From an uncultured cyanobacterium (GTDB taxonomy: Bacteria; Cyanobacteriota; Cyanobacteriia; PCC-6307; Cyanobiaceae): 64,000 bases of DNA. This document shows, in pieces, positions 28,210 to 35,854 of the stretch. A program made the position numbers and the translations under genes. The notes under the pieces are model-generated. The model was not told the origin of the DNA, searched no databases, and was given only the letters and a program-made list of their open reading frames with translations. Location of the stretch: positions 310,001 to 374,000 of the forward strand of contig CAIXBB010000001.1 in assembly GCA_903917565.1 (NCBI GenBank). Reading direction: 5' to 3'. Numbering within the stretch: the stretch's first letter is position 1; every line of letters starts with the position of its first letter.

Positions 28210-28824
28210 GTGACCCTGCTGGCTCCCCTGGTGGTGCTGGCCGCCGCCGACTGGGATTGCAGCGGCAGGGGGCTGGTGCGGCAGGGCAGTGGCAACATCG
28301 TTGTAGACGGCTTCAACGCCACCCGCTCCTTCGACCTCTCGATCGGCGATCCCGCCAACCTCGACGAGGCGATCGCCGTGGGCTCGGTGCAACCGACCCT
28401 GCCCCACCGCTACGGCACTTCCTGCTTCTCCTCGCGGGGCCCCACCGCCGATGGACGTCTGAAGCCCGACGTGGTGGGTCCGGGGGAGCGGATCCTCTCC
28501 TGCCGCAGCAGCAGCGACCCTAAACGCCCCCCCAGCCGCAACAAGGGCAAGAGCCTCGAGGAGCTCTATGAGGCGCTTTCCGGCACGAGCATGGCGGCGC
28601 CCCACATCTCCGGCCTGCTGGCCGTCTTCCTGTCGATGCGAACCGAATTCATCGGCTATCCCGACCGGGTGAAGCGAATCCTGCTGGAGCACTGCACCGA
28701 TCTCCAGAGCGACCGCCTTAACCAGGGTGCAGGGCTGCCGGATCTGGCGAAGATGCTCCTGGAGACCCGAGGGAGACCCTCATACAGTGGCAGGGGTTTG
28801 CCTATCTCCGAGGGCAATGGGTGA
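28210..28824 (+). pseudogene. Subtilisin-like (S8) peptidase remnant, C-terminal part
   Basis: 204 codons with no internal stop. The frame keeps the S8 serine block ALSGTSMAAPHISGLLA and the preceding GTSCFSSRGPTADGRLKPDVVGPG and SIGDPANLDEAIAVGSV, but lacks the catalytic Asp and His regions that should lie 100 or more residues upstream. Only 60 bases separate it from lpxD, so the 5' part is gone. It may still be translated (its first residues are hydrophobic) but cannot be an active protease. It marks the left edge of an accessory stretch. Confidence 0.75.
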
Positions 28825-28896
28825 TCGAAGGGTGCCTGATGGTGACGACGAAGAGACGGGCACCACCAGGAGTGTGAGGTGTAGGGAGATGGACAT

Positions 28897-28970
28897 GTGG
28901 CTCACGGGTCCGTGAACCACGGCTACGATCTGGCAGAGAAAGGTCTGGGCAATGTCGCCCAGGGGTTTTT
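28897..28970 (+). ncRNA. Possible structured RNA ending in a terminator
   Basis: Two hairpins occur in a row in an intergenic stretch. The first (28897-28920) has outer stem GTGG/CCAC and inner stem TCACG/CGTGA with one mismatch. The second (28945-28962) is CTGGGC/GCCCAG and is followed by GGGTTTTT. This could be the end of a small RNA or simply a leader/terminator behind the subtilase remnant. No known RNA family is recognised and no promoter is clear. Confidence 0.25.
28945..28970 (+). terminator. Rho-independent-type terminator
   Basis: Stem CTGGGC/GCCCAG with loop AATGTC, followed within three bases by a run of five T. It would stop plus-strand transcription coming from the subtilase remnant before the methyltransferase gene. 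Confidence 0.5.
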
Positions 28971-29078
28971 GACAATCGCTGCAGGCCTTGTTCCGTGTCT
29001 CAAGGAATAATGGGATGGGCGTTGGGATTCGTTCACGAAAACCGGCGAAGAACAAGTTAGACATTCATCAAAGCACCT

Positions 29079-29765
29079 ATGTTCACGCTAGATCAAGTCG
29101 TTCCCTGGGGCCGCTCCTATGAGGAATACGCTTCCATGTTTTCACTCACCGGTGCAGACATGGCAGGCCGAATCCTTGGCTGTGGGGATGGACCAGCAAG
29201 CTTCAATGCCGAAGCCACCAGAAGAGGCAACAAGGTGGTTTCATGCGATCCAATCTATACATTTAGCAAAGCCGATATCAAAGCTCGCATTGTCGCAACC
29301 TATGAACAAGTGATCGATCAGACCAAGCATAATCAGAATGAGTTCGTTTGGGAAGCTATCACATCGGTCGAGGAGCTTGGTCAAGTTCGCATGGCCGCAA
29401 TGGAAGCTTTCTTGGATGACTATCCAGCCTGCTTGGTCGAGGGTCGTTACTTGAACTTTGAATTACCATCTCTGCCATTCCCTGATGGCGAATTCGACTT
29501 AGCCCTCTGCTCGCATTTTCTGTTCTTGTATAGTCGACAGCTGGACGAGGCGTTTCACCATTCTTCGCTGCTGGAGCTATGCAGAGTTGCCAAAGAAGTC
29601 AGGGTGTTTCCACTTCTTGCATTGGGTGGTACGATTTCACCTCATCTTGAAAGGAGTATCGAGATTCTGCGTGCAGCGGGGCATCAAGTGTCGATTCAAC
29701 AGGTGAACTACGAGTTCCAGAGAGGCGCGTCCGAAATGTTGCGAATACAAAGCGCTGATGGCTAG
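29079..29765 (+). CDS. SAM-dependent methyltransferase-like protein
   Basis: 228 residues. A class I methyltransferase motif I-like loop, RILGCGDGPASFNAEATRRG, is followed by VVSCDPIY (acidic end of strand 2) and PFPDGEFDLALCSHFLFLY, where the usual motif IV lies. The closing EILRAAGHQVSIQQVNYEFQRGA fits the family. The substrate is unknown. The gene is clearly less GC-rich than the flanking housekeeping genes, which suggests acquisition. No operon partner is evident. Confidence 0.72.
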   Translation: MFTLDQVVPWGRSYEEYASMFSLTGADMAGRILGCGDGPASFNAEATRRGNKVVSCDPIYTFSKADIKARIVATYEQVIDQTKHNQNEFVWEAITSVEELGQVRMAAMEAFLDDYPACLVEGRYLNFELPSLPFPDGEFDLALCSHFLFLYSRQLDEAFHHSSLLELCRVAKEVRVFPLLALGGTISPHLERSIEILRAAGHQVSIQQVNYEFQRGASEMLRIQSADG

Positions 29766-29868
29766 CATCAAAATTCAGCGGATGGGTCGAAAGCTGCTAT
29801 ATGAGCGCACAGGGCTACTGCCCGCCGCTGATCTTGAGCGTTAGGCCCATCACCACACTCCGGAACGC

Positions 29869-30387
29869 ATGTCAAAGATGATTCAGAATCTGGAGCGAGT
29901 TCGCTACTTCTTCGGCAAACTCATATCGGTAGAAGACTTTCAGGAAGAGCAGTCCTACTTTCTGAACCATCTTCGTCGGCGCAACAGGTTTTTGCACGGG
30001 TGGGGCGTCATTGCAGGACTTTAGGTGAGCATCTCAAAATCCAACGAAGTTGTGGTTTCGGCTGGCCTTGCAATTGACTGCGTCGGCAACGAAATTGCAG
30101 TCCCGGAGCCGGTCCGCCTTCCAGTCTGTATCGTAGAGGGCACGCTGTAAGTAGCCATTCAATACCAGGAACTGGAAGTGAGCCCAGTGCCGACAGGCGA
30201 GGGCGTCGAGTTCTCCAGAATCAGAGAAGGCGCAGAGGTGCTTCTCCTTGAGCTCAACCCTGCTGTCCAGCATCGAGGCATCGGGCCAAGAACACCAGGC
30301 TGTGGCCAAGCTCACCCCTTGTGTCTCCTCAAGCTCACTTGGAGCCCGTCCAAGTTGAAACTCCGAAAGATCAGGAATGAGGCCTAA
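29869..30387 (+). pseudogene. Remnant of a conserved protein associated with contractile-injection-type loci
   Basis: One frame reads RVRYFFGKLISVEDFQEEQ, then FLHGWGVIAGL, a TAG stop (30022-30024), then VVVSAGLAIDCVGNEIAVPEP, a TAA stop (30148-30150), and then EVSPVPTGEGVEFSRIREGAEV. The three pieces are collinear and match, from memory, a family with an RYFFGKL...EQ.Y...R..NR.LHG.GVV.GL pattern found near phage-tail-like injection systems and other actinobacterial/cyanobacterial loci. Frame is conserved across both stops, so the decay looks recent. The ATG at 29869 is the likely original start. The family link needs checking. Confidence 0.6.
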
Positions 30388-30435
30388 CCCATGGCTCCAG
30401 CGGAAGCACACGCACCAAAATCTTTAAGCGTCACA

Positions 30436-30861
30436 ATGTCGAAAACCCTTCAAGCCAGCCTCGTGTACTTCGCCATCGTGCTTGGCACAGGCTTTATGCT
30501 CGGTGTCCTCCGGGTTTCATTCCTGGTTCCGCTCATTGGTGAGCGCTGGGCAGAGCTCGCAGAGATGCCGTTCATGGCGATCGTCATCTTCATTTCAGCT
30601 GGGCATATCCGCCGCCGCTTCCCAGAGATAGGCCAACCAAGTTGGTCGTTGGTCGCTGGTGTTCTGGCCTTGGTTCTCACGGTTGCCACAGAGCTCACTT
30701 TGGCAACAATCCTTCAAGATAGAACCCTGGCTGAATACATTGCCACCCGAGACAAAGTTTCAGGCTCGGTCTACATCGCCTTATTAGTGATATTCGCAAT
30801 CATGCCAAGGCTTCGCCTCACAAACCATGACCAGGTCGCCCGCAAACCCAGCCAGTCCTAA
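30436..30861 (+). CDS. Four-helix membrane protein, unknown
   Basis: 141 residues from the ATG at 30436 (MSKTLQASLVYFAIV); the frame also opens at 30391, but those residues overlap the end of the pseudogene context and look unrelated. Four hydrophobic segments are visible: SLVYFAIVLGTGFMLGVL, MPFMAIVIFISAG, LVAGVLALVLTVATELTLA and VYIALLVIFAIMP. Similar proteins of unknown function occur in proteobacteria and cyanobacteria. GC is lower than in the flanks, as for the neighbouring accessory genes. Confidence 0.68.
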   Translation: MSKTLQASLVYFAIVLGTGFMLGVLRVSFLVPLIGERWAELAEMPFMAIVIFISAGHIRRRFPEIGQPSWSLVAGVLALVLTVATELTLATILQDRTLAEYIATRDKVSGSVYIALLVIFAIMPRLRLTNHDQVARKPSQS

Positions 30862-30897
30862 ACTGACGCACTGAGATAGCCATTGCTGGAGCAGCCC

Positions 30898-31293
30898 ATG
30901 CGACAACGACTGCTTACCGTGGTGATGACTCTGGCCATGGGTTCAACGCCTGCCTGGGCTGCACCAGCACCATCGGCCTGTGACGCGGCGGTCGGCACCT
31001 GGGACTACGTGGCTCCGAGCAAGCCAGGGAGGGCGGTGGTGACGAAACTGGCCGACGGTCGCCATCACGTGGTGTGGATCGTGTCAGAAGGCGGCACAAC
31101 CTCCGCCGGCGCCTGGGAGGCCACCTGCGAGGGCTCCCGCAGGACCTGGCGGATCCTCTTCCCAACGGATCCAGGCACCGTTGGACTGAAGATCGTGGAG
31201 GAGTTCGAGGTGAGCGGCGATGCGATTCGTTTCTGGCTTTTTGGCCCTGATGGCAAGCGTGGTCCGATGGGTGCCGCCCGTCGTCTCCCCTAG
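30898..31293 (+). CDS. Small secreted protein, unknown
   Basis: 131 residues from the ATG at 30898. A classic signal peptide (MRQRLLTVVMTLAMGSTPAWA) with an Ala-x-Ala site precedes a mature domain of about 110 residues with ACDAAVGTWDY, HHVVWIVSEGG and WEATCEGSRRTWRI. One Cys pair could form a disulfide. A beta-rich periplasmic fold is likely. Not recognised further. Confidence 0.65.
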   Translation: MRQRLLTVVMTLAMGSTPAWAAPAPSACDAAVGTWDYVAPSKPGRAVVTKLADGRHHVVWIVSEGGTTSAGAWEATCEGSRRTWRILFPTDPGTVGLKIVEEFEVSGDAIRFWLFGPDGKRGPMGAARRLP

Positions 31294-31573
31294 GGCAGGC
31301 ATCAAAGCTAGGCCAGGATTCTGATGAATGGATAGTGCCTGTCAAACTCTCAACTGCCGTGATACCTGTGCGTTGGGCAAGCCAACCAATCAAGTCGATC
31401 CAGATGTCTGCGTCAGTCATTGGCGAGGTCATGCCGCCGGCCATCTGCGATGAATCCATGATGAACTTGGGCAACCGGCTGTCACACGACTCTGTGACTG
31501 GTGCCCGTCCAGAGACCATTGCTTTCCCTCTGAACCCTTAAACTGAACGTCCTATGTCGAGTCCGGCAGAACA
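31294..31573. other. Intergenic stretch, nothing recognised
   Basis: 280 bases between two exported-protein genes. A 68-codon open frame on the plus strand (31335-31541) has no recognisable motif and no ribosome site, and I do not call it a gene. No hairpin with a T tract is visible. Confidence 0.5.
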
Positions 31574-32320
31574 ATGGTCAGCATGCGTCCAGGAATCTGG
31601 CTGACCAGCTTATTGGTGATACCAAGCTTAGTCATGCTTGGGCCGCAGACGCTTGCGCAGCCCAATGATCCTGCTGCAGGGCTGGAACTCAATCCTGCCA
31701 CCTACCGATCTGTGATCGGCAATCCACCGGCTCCAGGGAGCCGCCAAGCCCTCGACGACCTGGCCATCCTCCGCTGGAACCAACGCACCCGCACCCCTGA
31801 GGGAGTCCGGCATAGCTGGCGATTCCTATACAGGAATCTTAGTGTCTTCGATGCCGCCGTGGGAACCGACCTGGCCAAGACCTCACCCACCTTGTTCAAA
31901 GGTTTACCTGCATTCCTGTTGCGCGTGGATACCCTCAAGGATCAACTCAAAGATGCCGTGGCCCGGCCTCGGCCCTTCGTGAGCCATGGGGATCTGCAAC
32001 CCTGCCTGCCCCTGGAGACGTCCTGGTCCTTTCCCAGTGGCCACGCCACCTGGTTTGCCACCGCTGCCTTGCTCCTGGCCGATCTGGTGCCGGAACGCCG
32101 TGACCGGCTTTTGACAGTCGGCCTTCAGGGTGGCTATGCCCGTGCCTACTGCGGTGTGCACTATCCCAGTGATGTGGAGGCGAGTCAGCGCCTGGCCCAG
32201 GCCATCAGCAAGGAGCTGATCGCTTCCCCCCAGTGGCGCACGTTCAAAGAGCAACTGGCCGGAGAGCGCAGCAAGCTGCTGGTGACGCCTCCAGCCGGGG
32301 TCCCCCTGCTGACGGATTGA
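31574..32320 (+). CDS. Exported PAP2-family acid phosphatase
   Basis: 248 residues with an N-terminal signal segment (WLTSLLVIPSLVMLGPQTLAQ). The three PAP2/class A acid phosphatase motifs are in order: KDAVARPRPF, SFPSGHATWFAT (catalytic His) and ARAYCGVHYPSDVEASQ (second His and Asp). It should hydrolyse phosphomonoesters or lipid phosphates in the periplasm. The start may be the ATG at 31574 or the one at 31583. Its stop overlaps the ATG of the next phosphatase, so the two form an operon. Confidence 0.87.
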   Translation: MVSMRPGIWLTSLLVIPSLVMLGPQTLAQPNDPAAGLELNPATYRSVIGNPPAPGSRQALDDLAILRWNQRTRTPEGVRHSWRFLYRNLSVFDAAVGTDLAKTSPTLFKGLPAFLLRVDTLKDQLKDAVARPRPFVSHGDLQPCLPLETSWSFPSGHATWFATAALLLADLVPERRDRLLTVGLQGGYARAYCGVHYPSDVEASQRLAQAISKELIASPQWRTFKEQLAGERSKLLVTPPAGVPLLTD

Positions 32321-33000
32321 TGGCGGGTGTTGTGGCCTCATCGGCCAGACGGCTGGTGGGCCTTGCCACTCTGGCAGCTGTTGCCCTGCCGCCTCCAGCG
32401 GCGAGGGCCGTGCCGGAGCTCGTGGTGCTCATCCGCCATGGGCACAAGGATGTCCCGGCGGCAGGCGGAGTCAACTACAACCTTTCCGACACGGGACTGC
32501 TTCAGGCCTTGCGCCTGAGTCACCTGTTGCCTTCCTGCCTGGTACCGCGGCGGCGTCTGCACCTGGCCAGTTACGGCTTCGATCCCGCCACTGGCAAGAA
32601 CGCTCGCAGCTATCAGACCTTGGTTCCCCTGGCCGTGGCCACAGGGGTCAACATTCGTCTGTTTCAGGAGGCCGACGATCGCTCCGAGCAGATCGGCCGC
32701 CAGATGCTCGCCGATCCCCAGTTGAACGGCGCCGTGCTGGTGGTGGCCTGGGAGCATCGGCGCCTGCCGTTGCTTGCCCGTGGGCTGGGCTGGACACAGA
32801 TGCCCAGGATCGACGACGACGACTTCGATCAGGTCTGGCTTCTGCGCTACCGCCCGTCCGTCCCCACCCCTGAGGTCAGCCTGCTCTCCCAGGCCAGCCT
32901 GTTGCAGCAGGACTGCTTCCGAACGGTGGCGACCGGCGGCCATCCCCTGAAGCGCCTGGCAGAGCAACTGCTCGAATCGCTACAGCAGGCGCCACGCTGA
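32320..33000 (+). CDS. Exported histidine phosphatase-superfamily protein
   Basis: 226 residues starting at the ATG that overlaps the PAP2 stop. A signal-like N-terminus (LVGLATLAAVALPPPAARA) is followed by the RHG motif LVVLIRHGHKD (catalytic His), and a second conserved His lies in VVAWEHRRLP. This is the phosphoglycerate-mutase-like/phytase-like superfamily; the substrate is unknown. Pairing with PAP2 suggests periplasmic phosphate release. The frame extends upstream to 32233, but that part lies inside the PAP2 gene. Confidence 0.8.
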   Translation: MAGVVASSARRLVGLATLAAVALPPPAARAVPELVVLIRHGHKDVPAAGGVNYNLSDTGLLQALRLSHLLPSCLVPRRRLHLASYGFDPATGKNARSYQTLVPLAVATGVNIRLFQEADDRSEQIGRQMLADPQLNGAVLVVAWEHRRLPLLARGLGWTQMPRIDDDDFDQVWLLRYRPSVPTPEVSLLSQASLLQQDCFRTVATGGHPLKRLAEQLLESLQQAPR

Positions 33001-33113
33001 CGCGATGTTGAAGTTTGGGACCCCTCAATTCAAGCCATTGGGTTCAGGAGCCTTCGGGCGGCCGCGGGCCATGGTCCGCCAGCGGTGCTCGAGGGAAGCA
33101 CTTTGCAGCGGTC

Positions 33114-34259
33114 TCACGCCGGCAGGCAGGTGAGCACCAGCTGGTCGCGGTGCACCACCGCATCGCCCACCGGCCCCAGCTGGCGGCGCACTTCCTCGCT
33201 GCTGAGGCCCATGATGCGGCGCAGCTCCTCGCTGCTCAGGGTGCTCAGGCCCCGCCCCAGTTCACGGCCGTCGCTGGCCAGCACCCGCACCGCATCGCTC
33301 CTGGAGAACTGTCCTTCCACCGCTCGGATGCCCACCGCCAGCAGGGAGGCCCCCCGCTGCAGCAGGGCCCGCTCGGCGCCCGCATCCACCCGCACACTGC
33401 CCTTCACCATCAGGGCATGGGCCAGCCAGCTCTTGCGGTCGGCCAGGGGCGTGCTGCTGGGCTGGAACACCGTGCCCACCTTCTCGCCAGCGAACAGGGC
33501 ATTGAGGACCGCCGGATCGCGGCCATCGGCCAGCCGCACCCGGATGCCGCTGGAGGTGGCGATGCGGGCCGCCGCCAGCTTGGTGGTCATGCCGCCGGTG
33601 CCCCACTGCCCACCCCCCTCGGCCACATGGCTGAGGCGCTCCAGCTCGGCCAGATCCCTCACCTCCTCGATCGGGCTGGCGTCGGCATCGGTGCGGGGGT
33701 TGCCGGAATAGAGCCGGTCGACATCGGTGAGCAGCACCAGCTCATCGGCACCGATCGCCACCGCCACCAGGGCCGAAAGGGTGTCGTTGTCGCCGAAGCG
33801 CAGTTCATCGGTGGCCAGGGTGTCGTTCTCGTTCACCACCGGCAGCACGCCCCATTCCAGCAGTTGCTCCAGGGTGCGGCAGGCGTTCTGGTAGCGGCGC
33901 CGGGAGGCCAGATCGCTGCGGGTGAGCAGCACCTGGGCCACCGCCAGCCCCCGGACGGCGAAGGCGTCCTGGTAGAGGGCCATCAGCCGGCCCTGGCCCA
34001 CGGCGGCGGCGGCCTGCAGGGCCACCACCTCGGTGGGGCGCTTGCTGAAGCGAAGGGCCTCGCAGCCCAGGCCCACCGCCCCACTGGTGACCAGGGCCAG
34101 GCGATCACCCTTGCGCTGCTGCCGGCCGAAGCTGGCCGCCAGATCGGCGATCACCGCGGCCGTGGGCCTCTCGGGGGTGCCCCGTAGCAGGCTGGTGCCC
34201 ACCTTGATCACTCGCCGCAATCCTTCGCCGGCGCCAGCGGCCGTTCCGGAAGCCGCCAT
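33114..34259 (-). CDS. proB: Glutamate 5-kinase with C-terminal PUA domain
   Basis: 381 residues; first step of proline synthesis. The amino-acid-kinase domain shows VIKVGTSLLRGT, LVTSGAVGLG, NENDTLATDELRFGDNDTLSA and GTGGMTTKLAAARIA. The C-terminal PUA-type domain (about 285-370) contains GSVRVDAGAERALLQRGASLL. It follows YqeG by a 1-base overlap (34259). Confidence 0.95.
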   Translation of the reverse strand: MAASGTAAGAGEGLRRVIKVGTSLLRGTPERPTAAVIADLAASFGRQQRKGDRLALVTSGAVGLGCEALRFSKRPTEVVALQAAAAVGQGRLMALYQDAFAVRGLAVAQVLLTRSDLASRRRYQNACRTLEQLLEWGVLPVVNENDTLATDELRFGDNDTLSALVAVAIGADELVLLTDVDRLYSGNPRTDADASPIEEVRDLAELERLSHVAEGGGQWGTGGMTTKLAAARIATSSGIRVRLADGRDPAVLNALFAGEKVGTVFQPSSTPLADRKSWLAHALMVKGSVRVDAGAERALLQRGASLLAVGIRAVEGQFSRSDAVRVLASDGRELGRGLSTLSSEELRRIMGLSSEEVRRQLGPVGDAVVHRDQLVLTCLPA

Positions 34260-34768
34260 CAGCCTGGAACCGAGCCCACCCAGCGGGCCATGCGCAGCTC
34301 CAGGTTCTGGAGGCGGTCCTGCCGGCAGGGCTCGCCGTCGGGGTCGATCGGCTTGACCAACACGGTGAACAGCCCCATGCGGTTGCCCACCAGCACATCG
34401 GTGAACAGACGATCGCCCACCAGGGCCACCTGGGCGGGGGGCAGATCAAGGTCCTGCAGCACCTTGCGCAGGGCTGCACGGCGCGGCTTACCCGCTGAGG
34501 TGGTGTAGGGAAGGCCCATGGTGTCGGCCACCGCACCGATGCGGCGCCGGGAGGGGTTGTTGCTGAACAGATGCAGGGGCATCTGCTCGCGGGCATGGCG
34601 CAGCCACAGCTCGGCCTGGACGGGCATGGTGGCCTGACGGCGGGGCAGCAGGGTGCGGTCCACGTCCAGGACCAGGGCGCGAATGTCACGGTCGAGCAAC
34701 TCCTGCAGGGGCAGGTGGGCCAGAGAGGTCCCCGGCAGCCAGTCGGGCGTGAGGAGGTCGCGCAACAT
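34259..34768 (-). CDS. YqeG-family HAD IIIA-type phosphatase
   Basis: 169 residues. HAD motifs are ALVLDVDRTLLPRR, HLFSNNPSRRR (motif II), GKPRRAALRK and VALVGDRLFTDVLVGNRMGLF. The family is conserved in bacteria and plastids, where a homologue (PGPP1) dephosphorylates phosphatidylglycerophosphate; that activity is inferred only. It is coupled to the DUF3727-type gene upstream by a 1-base stop/start overlap and to proB downstream. Confidence 0.88.
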   Translation of the reverse strand: MLRDLLTPDWLPGTSLAHLPLQELLDRDIRALVLDVDRTLLPRRQATMPVQAELWLRHAREQMPLHLFSNNPSRRRIGAVADTMGLPYTTSAGKPRRAALRKVLQDLDLPPAQVALVGDRLFTDVLVGNRMGLFTVLVKPIDPDGEPCRQDRLQNLELRMARWVGSVPG

Positions 34769-35316
34769 CAGTCGTCGCTCTCCCGATCGTCGAGTTCGGC
34801 CTCGATACGGGGCTGGACCCGCTCGAATTCCTCCCCCTCCACCATCACCGCGTCGGCCCCCTCCATGCGGGCCACCACGAAGAAGGGATCGAGGGGGATG
34901 TAAAGGCCGTACTCCTCCTCGCCGGCCATGAAGCTCACGAGCAGTTCGTAGGTCTCGCTGTCATCATCGCCCTCCTCATCGTCGAGTTCATCGGGATCGG
35001 GCTCCTCCAGTTCACCACTGACGGTGAGGGTGACGGCGGAACGCACCAGGGTGAGGTCGTGTTCCTGCAGCACCACATCCGCCACCGACAGGATCGGCTC
35101 GGTGGCATCGAGGGTCTCCACCAGTTCGGGGTCGTCCTCTTCCCGCAGCCGGAACAGGCAGACCGGGGTGTCCACCGGCGTCAGCAGGGCGTAGTCGTGG
35201 CCATCGAGGGGAATCAGCTGCTCAAGGAAACACAGCAGCTGACGGCCGCTGCCGTCCCGCACCTGCACAGTGGGCACGTCGCCGGAGCCCGTCATCGCAG
35301 GGGGGTCGGAGGCCAT
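34768..35316 (-). CDS. DUF3727/DUF1292-type acidic protein
   Basis: 182 residues from the ATG at 35316. A folded N-terminal part (LLCFLEQLIPLDGHDYALL and VCLFRLRE) is followed by a strongly acidic linker (PDPDELDDEEGDDDSE) and a second similar repeat (YELLVSFMAGEEEYGLYIPLDPFFVV). It matches the DUF3727 family of cyanobacteria and plastids, of unknown function. It ends in the start codon of yqeG. The longer frame upstream lies inside ruvX. Confidence 0.78.
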   Translation of the reverse strand: MASDPPAMTGSGDVPTVQVRDGSGRQLLCFLEQLIPLDGHDYALLTPVDTPVCLFRLREEDDPELVETLDATEPILSVADVVLQEHDLTLVRSAVTLTVSGELEEPDPDELDDEEGDDDSETYELLVSFMAGEEEYGLYIPLDPFFVVARMEGADAVMVEGEEFERVQPRIEAELDDRESDD

Positions 35317-35335
35317 CAAGAGGAAGCGGGTGTAC

Positions 35336-35854
35336 TCAGAATGAATCAGCACCGGCCCGAGTGCCCAAGGCGATGGCCGCCGGGGCGACCGGATCGTCCG
35401 TGATCGCCGCCGGGGAGATCGGTTCGGGGCCCTCCCGCAGCCATTGCTCCAGCAGCAGCACCGCCGCCGCGCTGTCGAGCCGGCCACTGCGGTCGCCGTG
35501 CAGCCCGAAGCGCTCGCCCGCCACCCAGCTGCTGGCGTGCTCATCCACCCAGGCCAGGGTCAGGGCCTGGCCAAGGGCCTGCAGGGCCCGGGCGAGCCGC
35601 AGGCCATAGCGGCCGCAGTGAAGACCCTGGGCGGTGGGCCGCTGACTGGCATCAAGGGGCAGACCCACCACCAGCGCCTCCACCCGCCGCTGACGCACCA
35701 GGGCCAGCAGACGGTCGAGGTCGGCCTGAAAGTCCCCCCGCGCCAGGGCCGGCAGCGGGGTCACTGTGATCCCCAGGGGATCGCAGCCGGCCAGGCCGAT
35801 GCGTCGGCGCCCCACATCGAGGGCCAGCACCGACCGGGGCCTCGGTGGGGCCAT
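35336..35854 (-). CDS. ruvX: Putative pre-16S rRNA nuclease / Holliday junction resolvase (YqgF/RuvX)
   Basis: 172 residues with the RNase H-like fold of YqgF: LALDVGRRRIGLAGCDPLG, VEALVVGLPLDASQRPTAQG and a DEHASSW helix, with LDSAAAVLLLEQWL carrying the last acidic residue. Family members mature the 5' end of 16S rRNA or resolve junctions. It lies 19 bases before the DUF3727-type gene. Confidence 0.87.
   Translation of the reverse strand: MAPPRPRSVLALDVGRRRIGLAGCDPLGITVTPLPALARGDFQADLDRLLALVRQRRVEALVVGLPLDASQRPTAQGLHCGRYGLRLARALQALGQALTLAWVDEHASSWVAGERFGLHGDRSGRLDSAAAVLLLEQWLREGPEPISPAAITDDPVAPAAIALGTRAGADSF

Noticed and set aside
28860-28895. Possible Yfr1-like small RNA motif on the minus strand
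   Set aside because: The strand reads ACCTCACACTCC rather than the conserved Yfr1 core, so there is no real match.
30034-30411. 125-codon minus-strand ORF
   Set aside because: Antisense to the pseudogene whose reading direction is clear from three collinear motif blocks.
31335-31541. 68-codon plus-strand ORF between the secreted protein and PAP2 genes
   Set aside because: No ribosome site, no motif, no neighbour coupling; could not be supported as a gene.
33083-33099. GTGCT/AGCAC hairpin between the histidine phosphatase and proB
   Set aside because: Only five base pairs with a 7-base loop and no T tract; likely chance in GC-rich DNA.
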